Below are positions 43,898 to 52,438 of a DNA stretch of 64,000 nucleotides, one piece after another. The DNA is taken from assembly GCA_014055525.1 (NCBI GenBank), contig WIAH01000003.1:178919-242918 (forward strand), read 5' to 3'. The notes under the pieces are model-generated. The model did no database searches, had not been told where the DNA came from, and saw only the letters and a list, made by a program, of their open reading frames with translations. Source of the DNA: Nitrospira sp. CR1.3. GTDB taxonomy: Bacteria; Nitrospirota; Nitrospiria; Nitrospirales; Nitrospiraceae. The position numbers and the translations under genes were made by a program. Within the stretch, counting starts at the first letter, position 1. Every line of letters begins with the position of its first letter.

Positions 43898-44220
43898 GAG
43901 GTGAGATTCGGTGGGCGGATCTCAACCCGGTCCGCGGCAAGAAACAAGCCGGGCGACGCCCCGTGCTGGTCCTCAGCCATGACGTGTTCAATGAACATTC
44001 CGGCACGGTCATCGCGATTGCGCTCACGAGCCAACCGCAACGAGCGGGTTTCCCTCTCACGCTTGAGCTTCAGTCGAAGGGTCTTCCGAAGAAATCATGG
44101 GTAAAGATCAGCCAGATTCGCACGCTGGCAGTCGAACGGATCAGTCAGCGACTCGGCAAAGTGAGCCTTGAGGAACTGGATCAGGTCATCGAAGGTCTGA
44201 ATGAAATCATCGGCGCCTAA
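43882..44220 (+). CDS. mazF: MazF/PemK-type endoribonuclease toxin
   Basis: A 112-residue toxin of the MazF/PemK fold: ILRGEIRWADLNPVRGKKQAGRRPVLVLSHDVFNEHSGTVIAIALTS, then WVKISQIRTLAVERISQRLGKVS. The conserved RRPVLVLS and KISQIRTL segments carry the Arg and Thr/Ser used in RNA cleavage by the family. It overlaps the antitoxin gene, as in most such operons. Its TAA stop lies inside the GCCTAAC left core of the attC, so gene and recombination site share bases. TA cassettes are known to stabilise integron arrays. Confidence 0.88.
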   Translation: MARILRGEIRWADLNPVRGKKQAGRRPVLVLSHDVFNEHSGTVIAIALTSQPQRAGFPLTLELQSKGLPKKSWVKISQIRTLAVERISQRLGKVSLEELDQVIEGLNEIIGA

Positions 44221-44272
44221 CCCGGCGCTGCGGCGGACGCGCACATCGCGCCGGCTGAGCTTAGCGTTGGGC
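44215..44272 (+). repeat. attC site of cassette 2
   Basis: A 58-base attC with left core GCCTAAC (44215-44221) and right core GTTGGGC (44266-44272), which pair with one G-T. The inner arms are CCGGCGC (left) and GCGCCGGC (right), and the right inner box reads CTGAGCTTAGC. This is a classical short attC. Confidence 0.85.
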
Positions 44273-44293
44273 GCACTCACACCAGGAAACACC

Positions 44294-44608
44294 ATGCACG
44301 ATCCGACAGCGGTCCCGGCAACTTTCGAAGACTACGATCGCTCGATTGCCTCCCTGGTTGCCGCATTCATCTGCGATCCGTTCATTCGATGGATGTTTCC
44401 GGACTCCAAGCAGTACTTCCACTACTTTCCGCTTGTGCTGAAGGACTTCGCCGGTGGAGCGTTCGATCACTCGTCCGCCTATCGATCCTCTGACTTCAAC
44501 GCCGCGGCATGCGGGGATGGCCCCGCGTCATTCATGATCAGGGGTTGGAAGTGGTCGTCGGCTGCTCTGTTTGTGCAAGGCGATACCAGGGACCTGTCGA
44601 AAGCTTAG
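44294..44608 (+). pseudogene. Truncated GNAT-type acetyltransferase
   Basis: From ATG 44294 the first ~70 residues (ATFEDYDRSIASLVAAFICDPFIRWMFPDSKQYFHYFP, then FAGGAFDHSSAYRSSDFNAAA) match the start of a GNAT-family acetyltransferase common in cassettes and soil bacteria. After NAAACG the sequence loses the family pattern and stops at 44608, so the acetyl-CoA-binding part is missing. The switch occurs near a GCATGCGGGG sequence related to the palindrome at 41338. It starts 21 bases after the second attC and could be the remains of a third cassette. Confidence 0.6.
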
Positions 44609-44689
44609 AATCATCCAGGGAAAAGTATTATGCTGGTGACCAGACGACATTGGTTCAGCACCTCACCTGTTGTCATATGAGGAGCTTCT

Positions 44690-45226
44690 CATGCTGCAAC
44701 TAAGCCTTGTCTTGATTCTGGTCGCCGCGATTACTTCGCCTGCCGCTGCTGAACAGTCGTCGGCTTGCTCTCTGCTGACTCCGGGCGACATTGAGGCTGT
44801 CACCGGCGGGAAAGTCACCGCCACTCAGCCGCTACAGTTTGATGACATTCCGACAGGCCCGAACAAGAGCGTGAAAGTGGAGGGCTGCATGTGGGGCGTC
44901 TCAACCATGGGGCAAATCACCATCAGTTGGTTCCGAGGCCCCCTCACCGACGATGAGATTGCCCAATTCATCAAGATGACCAAAAGCAATCCGGGAGTCG
45001 ATGGCCTAAAAAAGGCAAACTACAAAGAGGTTTCAAAAGATTTTCCTCACGCTTGGTGCTCAATCATGACCCCCCTGCCTCCGCCAAGGATGGCCTGCCG
45101 TTGTCCACCTGTGTCGGCGGGGTGAAGGGCCAGGGCCTTTCGATTACGTTCATGAGCAAGACCAAGGCGCTCACCATTGATCAAGCGAAATCCCTCCTGG
45201 ACAAGACGGCTGCGCACCTTCACTGA
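44690..45226 (+). pseudogene. Exported protein gene with a frameshift in a C tract
   Basis: From ATG 44690, a signal peptide (LSLVLILVAAITSPAAAEQ) leads to a compact domain with conserved-looking cysteines (ACSLLTPGDIEAVTGG, EGCMWGVS) and reads to WCSIMTP. A C6 tract at 45070-45075 then shifts the frame: the uninterrupted frame ends at 45125 with a Pro/Arg-rich tail, while adding one C would continue ASAKDGLPLSTCVGGVKGQG and on to a stop at 45226. The second reading looks like the true C-terminus. It may be a real mutation or a sequencing error. The family is one of short DUF-like exported proteins; I do not know a function. Confidence 0.6.
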
Positions 45227-45310
45227 GAGTCGTTCTTTATGATCCGAAGCAAGATATAAAGGGATCAGATCCCGTAAGTCCTTGTCATCTGTTGGCGAAG
45301 GTCTAGTCAA

Positions 45311-45859
45311 TTGAGCCTCACATTCCCTATTGCAGCCAGGCTCAGGGACGGCTCGCCGGTTCAATTGGTGCTAGCCGGCGAGCGCGATGTGGAGCCTCTG
45401 CGAAGCCTCTACCGGGTCATTGTCGAGGAGGGGACGTCTTATCCGCATGACCGGTTCCCGGATCAGGATGACTTCATGGACTATTGGTTTCGCGGCAAGA
45501 GTACTGTGGCGGCCTATGTGCCGGACCGGGCGCAAGCGGCCGGCATGGCCGGGGCCTTCTACCTCAAGCCGAACTGGCCGGGGCGGGCAAGGCAAGTGGC
45601 GAACGCCGGCTTCATCGTCGCGCCGGACTGTCGAAAGAACGGACTGGGCTGGTTGTTAGGCGCGACTATGTTGGAGTACGCCAAGCAGTTGGGCTACCGG
45701 AGCGTGATCTTCAATCTCGTATTTTCCGAGAATCTGGTCGCGCGCCGCCTCTGGGAGAAGCTCGGCTTCAACGAACTCGGGGTGATTCCAGGCGCTGTGC
45801 GGAAGAACGACGGCATGTATCAGGATGCGGCGATCATGTTTCGGTCATTGATTGAATGA
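45311..45859 (+). CDS. GNAT-family N-acetyltransferase
   Basis: A 182-residue protein with the GNAT fold. The acetyl-CoA-binding region is FIVAPDCRKNGLGWLLGATMLEYAKQLGYRSVIFNLVF, followed by the family's ARRLWEKLGFNELGVIPGAVRKNDGMYQDAAIMFRSL. The substrate is unknown. The start appears to be TTG 45311. It is at the right edge of the accessory island, with no attC seen nearby, and converges with the minus-strand sigma-54 regulator gene 9 bases away. Confidence 0.85.
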   Translation: MSLTFPIAARLRDGSPVQLVLAGERDVEPLRSLYRVIVEEGTSYPHDRFPDQDDFMDYWFRGKSTVAAYVPDRAQAAGMAGAFYLKPNWPGRARQVANAGFIVAPDCRKNGLGWLLGATMLEYAKQLGYRSVIFNLVFSENLVARRLWEKLGFNELGVIPGAVRKNDGMYQDAAIMFRSLIE

Positions 45860-45868
45860 AAATCTGGG

Positions 45869-48526
45869 TCAGAAACGTTTCCCAAGCGAAGGAGAGATCG
45901 GGTTGTTCTCACGAAAATGTTGTCTCACCAACGCTTCGACTGCTTTGAAGTGACGATCGGGCAGGTTCTTGAATCGTCGCTTGCCCTCAACCAGCGCCTC
46001 GTCCGCGGTAGCAAACGGCTCGATCACTGATTGCAGATGGCCGTAGTAGTCCATGAGCTTGAGCTCGACGGTACGCAGATGACTCGGATCTCCTGCGATC
46101 GCCACTGCCGCTTTGGCCTGGTCTCCATTCGATTCCACCAGAGCTTGGAAGCAGAGGCCCTTCAATCGCTGAGTCACAGTGCTGCGGTCCCAACCGAGCG
46201 TCCTGGCCGTAGCCTGCATGTCGAAGCGATGTTGCCTCAAGCAATCCAGGACGACGGCGTCACTGGCTGATTCCGGCGCACCGGCAGCCGCTTTGGTCGA
46301 TGTCTTTTCTTCTTTCAGTGAGACTCCCTCCAGATGGAACGAGTTTTTGGTGAGCAGCGGGCCGTCGCTTAATGCAACGGCCCGTTCGAGGGCGTTGCGA
46401 AGTTCCCGGACGTTGCCAGGCCACTCGTGCTCGCTCAAGAGACGGAGAGCATCGTTGGAGAGCTTAGGAACAGCCCGTCCCATTTGCGCCGCGATCTCAA
46501 TGAGACAGGCCTCGGCCAGAACTGGAATATCGTCTGCCCTCTCACGCAATGGCGGGAGTTGAAAGACCAGCCCCTTCAGCCGGAAGTACAGATCTTCACG
46601 GAACCAGCCTTCGGACACCCCCCGCTGCAAGTCACGATTGGTGGCGGCAACGATTCGTACATCCACGGTCGTCGGAGTTGTCGCGCCGACGCGGTAGAAC
46701 GACTTTTCCTGCAGCACGCGCAGCAGCTTGCTCTGGTGATCCAGCCGCAGATCGCCGATTTCATCCAGGAAAATGGTCCCCTGGTTGGCGAGCTCGAAAT
46801 AGCCGCGTCGATCTGCCGTGGCTCCCGTAAAGCTGCCCTTCACATGGCCGAACAGCTCGCTTTCAAACAGTTCCGGTGAGATCGCCGCCATGTTGACGGC
46901 GATGAATGTTTTTCCGGCTCTGGGGCCCAGGCGATGGACTGCGCGGGCGAAGAGTTCCTTGCCTGTGCCCGGTTCTCCGAGCAGCAGGACCGTCAGCAGC
47001 GACTTGGCGCCTTTCTTCACGTCGCGGAACAGGCGGAGCAAGGCGGGGTTTATCGTGATGATGCCGAATGGCCGGCATTCAGCTCTCAGCAGATCGAGTT
47101 CCGCATCGCCGATGGTGGCAACCTCTGCGCCGGCAGCGCGGAGATCGTGAATCTGACGTTCGAGCTGTTCCAGTTGCCTGCGGGCGGTTTGCTCCTGGGC
47201 CTGGGTCTCCAGGATTTGTGATCTGAGCGACTCGGAGGTTCTGGCCAGTTCTTCCTGCGCCCCGACCGATTGAGCCGCAGCGGCCTTCGCAGCCTCCAGG
47301 TCCTCCTGGAGCGCCTCCACGCGATTCTCGCGAAGGATCAAGGCTTCTCTGACCGCCTCGGCGTCCTGCCTGATGCGCAACATGTCTCGCTCGAGCAGGA
47401 CCATGCGCTGACCTGTCGTCAGATGGGTCCAGGCCGTTGCGCCGACCAGAACGAACAGAGCAGCGGTCAACGGCAGCGCTATCGGAAACACGAGGTGCAG
47501 CCCCGGCAGCATGACACCAGTCAGCGCGATGTACAGCGTGATGGCGCTGCCGGCGAACAGCAAGCCGGTCGATCCGCGGAAGTACAGGAGGCACCAGACG
47601 ACAAGCGAGGCCAGGAGCACGGTGACGCCGAACCGTCCGAGCGGACCGACCTGACAGGGTCGGTTGTCTGTAAGCAGGGTGTTGAGCAGGTGAAGGTGCG
47701 CCACTGTTCCGCTCACCGATTGACCGGTCGGCAGGAGCCAAGGTCCCTGCGTCATGGGATTGGGCAGGATCACGACGGTCCTATCCTTGAACCATTCGTC
47801 GAGTTTGGCGCTGTCCTGTTGTTGAACCGCGTCCCAGACCGACGACAGTGGAACGGTCGGCAGCGCCGCCAGTGAGCCATTCCCGACGAAGTTAATGAGG
47901 GCAGGACCGGCTTGTTCGGTTATCATCTGTTGAGTCGGCGAGCGCTGCTGCCGATAGAGGTCGTACAGGACAGAGCCAAAGGCCGGGATGGTTTGTGTCT
48001 GGACTGCCGCCAGCAAGGGAATCTGTCGCGTTGCGTGGTCCGGCTGGGTTGCCACCAACAGGTGGCCCATGATCGTCGCGTTGGATGACAGGGCCGATTC
48101 GGTATCGTGCACGAAAACCACCGGGGCAGCGGTTTCTATCGCTTCGAGGAGCAGAGCGTCGCTCGCCGCGCCGCCGAGTTGTGCCGGGCTGGCGTGATCG
48201 AGGCGGTGCTCGAGGCCGATCGCCGCGGCGCCGGACTCATGTGCGGCCGTGATCAGATGCGCGAGGATCGCGCGATCCCATGGACCGGTGCCGAACCGAT
48301 CTTCGCTGGCGGAGTCGCGCAGGACGATGGTCAGTGCAGGGCTGACAGCAACAGGCGAGCGATGACGAAGCCAGGAATCATAAGCTGTCCAATCCAGGGC
48401 CGTGAACGTGGCGGGCGCCGCTACCCACAACAATTCTGCCAGGAACGCCGCAACCAGCCCGATCGCGAACGATTGCAGGGTGAGCGACGTGATAAAAAGA
48501 CGCCAGATTCTTGGCGGGTCCATCAT
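45869..48526 (-). CDS. Membrane-bound sigma-54-dependent activator with a CHASE2 sensor domain
   Basis: An 885-residue protein. An N-terminal helix and CHASE2 extracytoplasmic sensor (~40-300; ALDWTAYDSWLRHRSP) are followed by three membrane helices (~305-370), a coiled coil (~375-470) and a sigma-54 AAA+ domain with Walker A GEPGTGKE at 517-524, the sigma-54 contact loop GSFTGA at 564-569 (usual GAFTGA), Walker B IFLDEIGDLR and WPGNVRELRNALERA. A Fis-type helix-turn-helix (FDMQATARTLGWDRSTVTQRLKGL) and a ~90-residue extension end the protein. Most such activators are soluble. It starts six bases after the TPR gene. Confidence 0.9.
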   Translation of the reverse strand: MMDPPRIWRLFITSLTLQSFAIGLVAAFLAELLWVAAPATFTALDWTAYDSWLRHRSPVAVSPALTIVLRDSASEDRFGTGPWDRAILAHLITAAHESGAAAIGLEHRLDHASPAQLGGAASDALLLEAIETAAPVVFVHDTESALSSNATIMGHLLVATQPDHATRQIPLLAAVQTQTIPAFGSVLYDLYRQQRSPTQQMITEQAGPALINFVGNGSLAALPTVPLSSVWDAVQQQDSAKLDEWFKDRTVVILPNPMTQGPWLLPTGQSVSGTVAHLHLLNTLLTDNRPCQVGPLGRFGVTVLLASLVVWCLLYFRGSTGLLFAGSAITLYIALTGVMLPGLHLVFPIALPLTAALFVLVGATAWTHLTTGQRMVLLERDMLRIRQDAEAVREALILRENRVEALQEDLEAAKAAAAQSVGAQEELARTSESLRSQILETQAQEQTARRQLEQLERQIHDLRAAGAEVATIGDAELDLLRAECRPFGIITINPALLRLFRDVKKGAKSLLTVLLLGEPGTGKELFARAVHRLGPRAGKTFIAVNMAAISPELFESELFGHVKGSFTGATADRRGYFELANQGTIFLDEIGDLRLDHQSKLLRVLQEKSFYRVGATTPTTVDVRIVAATNRDLQRGVSEGWFREDLYFRLKGLVFQLPPLRERADDIPVLAEACLIEIAAQMGRAVPKLSNDALRLLSEHEWPGNVRELRNALERAVALSDGPLLTKNSFHLEGVSLKEEKTSTKAAAGAPESASDAVVLDCLRQHRFDMQATARTLGWDRSTVTQRLKGLCFQALVESNGDQAKAAVAIAGDPSHLRTVELKLMDYYGHLQSVIEPFATADEALVEGKRRFKNLPDRHFKAVEALVRQHFRENNPISPSLGKRF

Positions 48527-48532
48527 TGCAGA

Positions 48533-49777
48533 TTATTGTGGGGCGAGTTCGTCGAGCAGGGCCTTCATCTCCTGCTTCGGCAGACCCTTGAGCACGAACT
48601 TCGCTTTGTAAAGATCCGGCGCCATGCCGAGGCCCTTGCCGTAGATGCGTGCCAGGGTTTTCTTCGCCGGAAGGAATCCATCGGCCGCTGTGGTCTCGAA
48701 GCAGGCCAGGATGTGTTTATCGAACGGCGCCAGGTACTGGTCCCATCCAAATTCATAGAGCCTGGCCAGCTCCGCTTGCGCCATGTCGCCGAGAGCGTAG
48801 GTTTCTTTCAGAAGTGTCGGGATTGCATCGTCCGCGCGATTCAACTTCAAAAGCCTTGTCCCGAGGGTCTCGTCGCCCGGCGCGGGGGAGTAGTCCGGAA
48901 ACTCCTCCCACAGCCTCTCGCGATAGGACCGAAATGCGTCGAGCGCTTCCTGTCGTTTTCGATCCGATTGATCCGGCGAGAGCGCTTGTCGCCTGACCTT
49001 CGCAAGGGCCTCTGCAGCAGGCTGGTGGCCGAATTCCTCCGCTTTGGTCCACCAGAAGACGGCTTGTGCAAGGTTCTTCTCGACTCCCAGTCCGCTCTTG
49101 TAGGCATTACCGAGAAAGAATTGAGCCTGCGGCACGCCGCCGAGCGCCGCTTCCTCCATGAGCTTGGCCGCTTCCTGTTCATGGTTGGTCAGCTTTAATA
49201 ACAACGCGAGGCGATAGCGTGCATCCGGAAAGTTCGGCTGCAACTCCAGCGCCGCTCGATAGGATTGAATGGCGGCCTTCACGTTGCCGGTCGTGTATTG
49301 CACGCTGCCGAGGCTGTAGTGCGCGTGGGGCGATTCCGGCTCAAGCCGGATCGCTTCCTTCAACACCGATGAAGCGGCGCGCCAGTCCTGCTTTGCCATG
49401 AGCAGGACGCCGAGCTGCAAATGGCCCTGAGCCTCGTCCGGTTTCAATCTGATGGCGACGCGGCACTCCTCGATCGCGGCGTCGAGGTCGCCGATGCGAT
49501 ACAGGCCTTCGGCCAGATTCAACCGGTCCTCTGCGTTCCGGGGCGAGAGCCCAACCGCGCTGCGCAGTTCGGCCAGGGCCGTGACGGCATCTTCTTGTTC
49601 CTGCTGGGTCAGGTCGGGCCGCCGCGGTTTATCGCGCGGCGGAGCAAGGGTTGGAGGGGGACTTTCGATAAGCGGGGCGGGAGCCGGATCTTCTGGTTTC
49701 TGCGAAAGAGAAGGATGAGTCGAGAGGAAAACCGACAGCAACGTGAGCAGGATAGTCACCGGCACCGATCGACGCAT
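48533..49777 (-). CDS. Exported TPR/Sel1-repeat protein
   Basis: About 414 residues from ATG 49777 (MRRSVPVTILLTLLSVFLSTHPSLSQ). A signal peptide and Pro-rich linker precede TPR units (AEDRLNLAEGLYRIGDLDAAIEECRVAIRLKPDE, HLQLGVLLMAKQDWRAASSVLKEAIRLEPES, HYSLGSVQYTTGNVKAAIQSYRAALELQPNF) and then Sel1-type repeats (AQFFLGNAYKSGLGVEKNLAQAVFWWTKAEEFG). It is a periplasmic protein-interaction scaffold. It precedes the CHASE2 regulator by six bases, so it may serve the same signalling pathway. The longer frame to 50023 has no signal and is rejected. Confidence 0.82.
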   Translation of the reverse strand: MRRSVPVTILLTLLSVFLSTHPSLSQKPEDPAPAPLIESPPPTLAPPRDKPRRPDLTQQEQEDAVTALAELRSAVGLSPRNAEDRLNLAEGLYRIGDLDAAIEECRVAIRLKPDEAQGHLQLGVLLMAKQDWRAASSVLKEAIRLEPESPHAHYSLGSVQYTTGNVKAAIQSYRAALELQPNFPDARYRLALLLKLTNHEQEAAKLMEEAALGGVPQAQFFLGNAYKSGLGVEKNLAQAVFWWTKAEEFGHQPAAEALAKVRRQALSPDQSDRKRQEALDAFRSYRERLWEEFPDYSPAPGDETLGTRLLKLNRADDAIPTLLKETYALGDMAQAELARLYEFGWDQYLAPFDKHILACFETTAADGFLPAKKTLARIYGKGLGMAPDLYKAKFVLKGLPKQEMKALLDELAPQ

Positions 49778-49896
49778 GGAGAACCTGTGACCCTCCCGAG
49801 GCAGTGTGACAGCAAGCAATATTATATCGCATCCGGTCCGCTGATTCAGGCTGCCGGGCAGGCTGGAATCGTGTCGTTTGACTGGTAATGGAATGG

Positions 49897-50346
49897 CTAT
49901 CGGAGCCTGGCGATCCCGCTGCCGATGCGCTGAATTCGATCTTGAAGCGTTGAGGTTGCCAGCCGGACCGGGCCGTGCTGCACCGACCAGACCGGTTCGA
50001 GCGGGGCTGGATCGTCGGCGCACCTCGGGATGAGATGCCAGTGGATGTGAGGGAGCTGGTTGCCGAGCAATTCGTAGTTCATCTTTCTGGCATCGAAGGT
50101 TTCGGCCAGGCTTCTGGCGACCAGATTAACTTCCTCAATCAACTGGAACCGTTCAGTCGGAGCCAGCTGAAACAGCTCGGTCGCGTGGCGCTTGAAGACG
50201 ACAACCGTCCAGCCGGGAAAGAACTGATCGTCATGAAGGTAGACTTTCGAGAGGCCCAGGTCTGCGACGAAATGATCGGTGCTCGGCCAGCTGCCGTTGC
50301 AGGCCTTGCAGGCGGGATCGGTCACGGCTGGGTTGCCCTCCGCCAC
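49897..50346 (-). CDS. HIT-family nucleotide hydrolase or transferase
   Basis: A 149-residue histidine-triad protein. The active-site triad is His100, His102 and His104 in LPHIHWHLIPR, and the N-terminal part has ACKACNGSW and LSKVYLHDDQFFPGWTVVVFKRH as in bacterial HIT hydrolases. Substrates are typically nucleotide phosphoramidates or dinucleoside polyphosphates; the specific one cannot be inferred. Its start overlaps the end of the preceding exported-protein gene by 25 bases, indicating coupled translation. Confidence 0.88.
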   Translation of the reverse strand: MAEGNPAVTDPACKACNGSWPSTDHFVADLGLSKVYLHDDQFFPGWTVVVFKRHATELFQLAPTERFQLIEEVNLVARSLAETFDARKMNYELLGNQLPHIHWHLIPRCADDPAPLEPVWSVQHGPVRLATSTLQDRIQRIGSGIARLR

Positions 50347-50966
50347 TCTTCCTCTGTGATTACACCTTTCTTGAGCAAGAGCTGAATCAGCTTCTCGGTC
50401 TGTCGGTCCGCCGGCTGGTTGCGGGGGGCGCTCGGCTGGGCCTGCGCCGCAGGCCCTTTCGGTTCCGGCGGCGGTCGTCTGGTTCCGTAAACACGGAACA
50501 CGGGGGTAAACACGATCAGATAATCCTTGTTGCGAAGACGAATGTTGGCTGGAAGGCTTTGGCTGTAGGGAATCAGATCGGCCGTCGCGCCGGCTGGAAT
50601 CCGGAAGTAAGGTTTCCCATCCTGTGTCTCTCCTTCCTGGCCCAACACATCCATTCGGCTCAGAATCGGATCGCTGTTCAAGTTTTCCCGGTCCTCGCCT
50701 CCGATGTTGGTCACCCTGTCGAGGACAACATAGAGGGAATCGCCGATGAACGTTTCGGAAGACAGATTCTTCACACTCACATCGTAGCGATATTCGCTGT
50801 TGAAGTTATCCCGCCCTTTGAGAGTCACGATGGCGGTGGCTTTGCCGGTCAGGTCGGTGAGCTGGTCGATCGGCGAGGCAGGTGATTCTGCGACGGAGGC
50901 AACAATCGATCCGGCCAACAGCAAGCCCCCCGTCAGTGATCGGAAAGGTCGTGTCCTGTTCACCAT
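50322..50966 (-). CDS. Exported protein with a SHOCT-like C-terminal motif
   Basis: About 214 residues from ATG 50966 (MVNRTRPFRSLTGGLLLAGSIVASVAESPASP). A signal peptide precedes a beta-sandwich-like domain (TAIVTLKGRDNFNSEYRYDVSVKNLSSETFIGDSLYVVLDRV) resembling proteins that carry Ig or bacterial-repeat folds. After a Pro-rich linker the end reads TEKLIQLLLKKGVITEEEWRRA, like a SHOCT oligomerisation motif. I do not recognise a function. It is the first gene of the minus-strand operon leading to HIT, TPR and sigma-54 genes. Confidence 0.65.
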   Translation of the reverse strand: MVNRTRPFRSLTGGLLLAGSIVASVAESPASPIDQLTDLTGKATAIVTLKGRDNFNSEYRYDVSVKNLSSETFIGDSLYVVLDRVTNIGGEDRENLNSDPILSRMDVLGQEGETQDGKPYFRIPAGATADLIPYSQSLPANIRLRNKDYLIVFTPVFRVYGTRRPPPEPKGPAAQAQPSAPRNQPADRQTEKLIQLLLKKGVITEEEWRRATQP

Positions 50967-51138
50967 AACGCGTTCACGCTCGGAGCAATTTCCTAAGGGT
51001 CCAACGGTCCGCAGCATAGCAAAGATGGATGGATTGAGCGAGACCCTGCGGAAGGTTCTCCGCCTTGACACCTCGTTTCAGCGAACGATATTCTGCCCTC
51101 GTTTGCAACGGCCGAACCGGCAGTCTCCGTCCGCGACT

Positions 51139-52008
51139 ATGAGACCATCCATCCCAAACTCCGCGCCACTGATCATTCCGCGCGCCCTCTTGTCCCGGCT
51201 GATGCGTTTATATGACTATCCGCACCCGCTTCTCCGAGGCAGGGTAATTCGGGGCTACGATCGCCCTCACGCCCTGCGTACCGCCCGCATGTGCGCGGCC
51301 GTGGCTGCTGAACTGGGCCATGACGGAGAGCGGGTCCGTCAATATCAGATTGCCTGTCTGTTGCATGACCTGGGCCGCGCAGGCCTGGATCGCCAACTCT
51401 TCGGGAAGATTTGGTCTTGGGCCAAGGCGCACGGCATTCCGACGAGACCGCGTGAATGGCGGGCCATACATCCGCAGACCGTATATGGGCGGGAGACCGA
51501 AGCTTTTCTCAAACGCTATCGAAAAGGACTGGAAGCCGACGGGATTGCGGTTACGACCTGGGCCAAGGAGCAGGTGGAGATGCGGTTGGGCTATGCGCGC
51601 AGGTTGGCACGCCGGCTGCGGGCAGTCCGTTCGTCGATCAAGAAGATGGGCATCCGGTGGGAACCCTGGATGCAACGGGTGATGCTCTACTATTACTACC
51701 CGGAGAAACTGGCCAAGGCGAGACCCTGGGTGAAACAACTCGCGGAAGTGCTCGTGGCCTGCGAGCAATTTGAAGCCTACAGCAATCAGCGCCGTGGCCG
51801 GGATTACTATGCGAGAAAGAAAGAAACAATTCTTGAGGCGTTCGCCTATCTTGACAAGCTGGAGCAGGAGGGGATTCTCAGCTCCGAAGTGATGAAGGCG
51901 CTCAAGCATCTGGCTGCAGTCGGAACATTCGACGGCATCATCGCGGAGGCGCGCGGGCGTCGCCTGACGCCGCAAGAAGCCGCCCTACTTCGTCGTATGG
52001 AGCGCTGA
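51139..52008 (+). CDS. HD-domain protein
   Basis: A 289-residue protein with an HD metal-dependent phosphohydrolase signature: HALRTARMCAAVAAELG, then IACLLHDLGRAGLD, then HPQTVYGRETEAF. The C-terminal part contains a second helical block with YYYYPEKLAKARPWVKQLAEVLVACEQFEAY, similar to HD-GYP-type or response-regulator output domains, but no GYP motif is evident. The substrate is unknown. ATG 51139 fits; the longer frame from 50800 is antisense to the exported-protein gene. It is followed at a 2-base gap by yjbQ. Confidence 0.8.
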   Translation: MRPSIPNSAPLIIPRALLSRLMRLYDYPHPLLRGRVIRGYDRPHALRTARMCAAVAAELGHDGERVRQYQIACLLHDLGRAGLDRQLFGKIWSWAKAHGIPTRPREWRAIHPQTVYGRETEAFLKRYRKGLEADGIAVTTWAKEQVEMRLGYARRLARRLRAVRSSIKKMGIRWEPWMQRVMLYYYYPEKLAKARPWVKQLAEVLVACEQFEAYSNQRRGRDYYARKKETILEAFAYLDKLEQEGILSSEVMKALKHLAAVGTFDGIIAEARGRRLTPQEAALLRRMER

Positions 52009-52010
52009 GC

Positions 52011-52433
52011 ATGGCTGTGAACACCGTTCCGTTCCGGCTCGAGATGCGCGGCGGCACGCAGATTGAGAATGTGACGAAGATTGTCCAGGATGCGCTGGCC
52101 GGCTCGAAGCTGGCGGCCGGCATCGTGACGGTGTTCGTGAAGCACACGACCGCGTCGATGATGATCATCGAAGACGAGCCCGGCATCAGGGCCGATACGA
52201 AAGCCTTCTGGGATCGCGCTGTGCCGGCGGATCCGGCCTGGCAGCACAACGTCCGTAACGCCGGCGAAGACAACGGGCACAGTCATCTGCGGGGTCAGCT
52301 GCAAGGCCCGTCGGTCACCATTCCTTTTTCAAACGGGGCGTTGCTGCTGGGCACCTGGCAGCAGATTGTTCTCGTCGATTTCGATACCCGCGCCCGCACG
52401 CGCGAAGTCATCATCCAAATGATCGGCGAGTAG
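52011..52433 (+). CDS. yjbQ: YjbQ family protein (UPF0047)
   Basis: A 140-residue protein of the YjbQ/UPF0047 family. The conserved segments are VFVKHTTASMMIIEDEPGI, NAGEDNGHSHLRGQLQGPS and LGTWQQIVLVDFDTRART. The conserved histidines bind a metal in family structures, and the E. coli member has weak thiamine-phosphate synthase activity, but the physiological role is unsettled. It lies between the HD-domain gene and the HtrA gene with short gaps (2 and 5 bases), so the three are probably co-transcribed. Confidence 0.92.
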   Translation: MAVNTVPFRLEMRGGTQIENVTKIVQDALAGSKLAAGIVTVFVKHTTASMMIIEDEPGIRADTKAFWDRAVPADPAWQHNVRNAGEDNGHSHLRGQLQGPSVTIPFSNGALLLGTWQQIVLVDFDTRARTREVIIQMIGE

Positions 52434-52438
52434 CGGTC

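Larger units (their letters stand above)
41494..44272. mobile_element. Chromosomal integron: integrase, attI region and two attC-bounded cassettes
   Basis: A tyrosine recombinase of the IntI type is followed by a 196-base non-coding region ending in a GTTRRRY core site, then one orphan gene with attC (43524-43589) and a toxin-antitoxin pair with attC (44215-44272). Both cassettes and the integrase read on the plus strand. In most integrons the integrase is divergent from the cassettes; same-strand layouts are a known minority. Sequence beyond 44272 contains broken genes but no further attC that I can recognise. Confidence 0.8.

Noticed and set aside
44609..45310. Further attC sites after the truncated acetyltransferase
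   Set aside because: I found no GTTRRRY core with a matching RYYYAAC arm; the array appears to end at 44272.
48107..49198. 363-residue plus-strand open frame
   Set aside because: It is antisense to the sigma-54 regulator and TPR genes and has no recognisable protein features.
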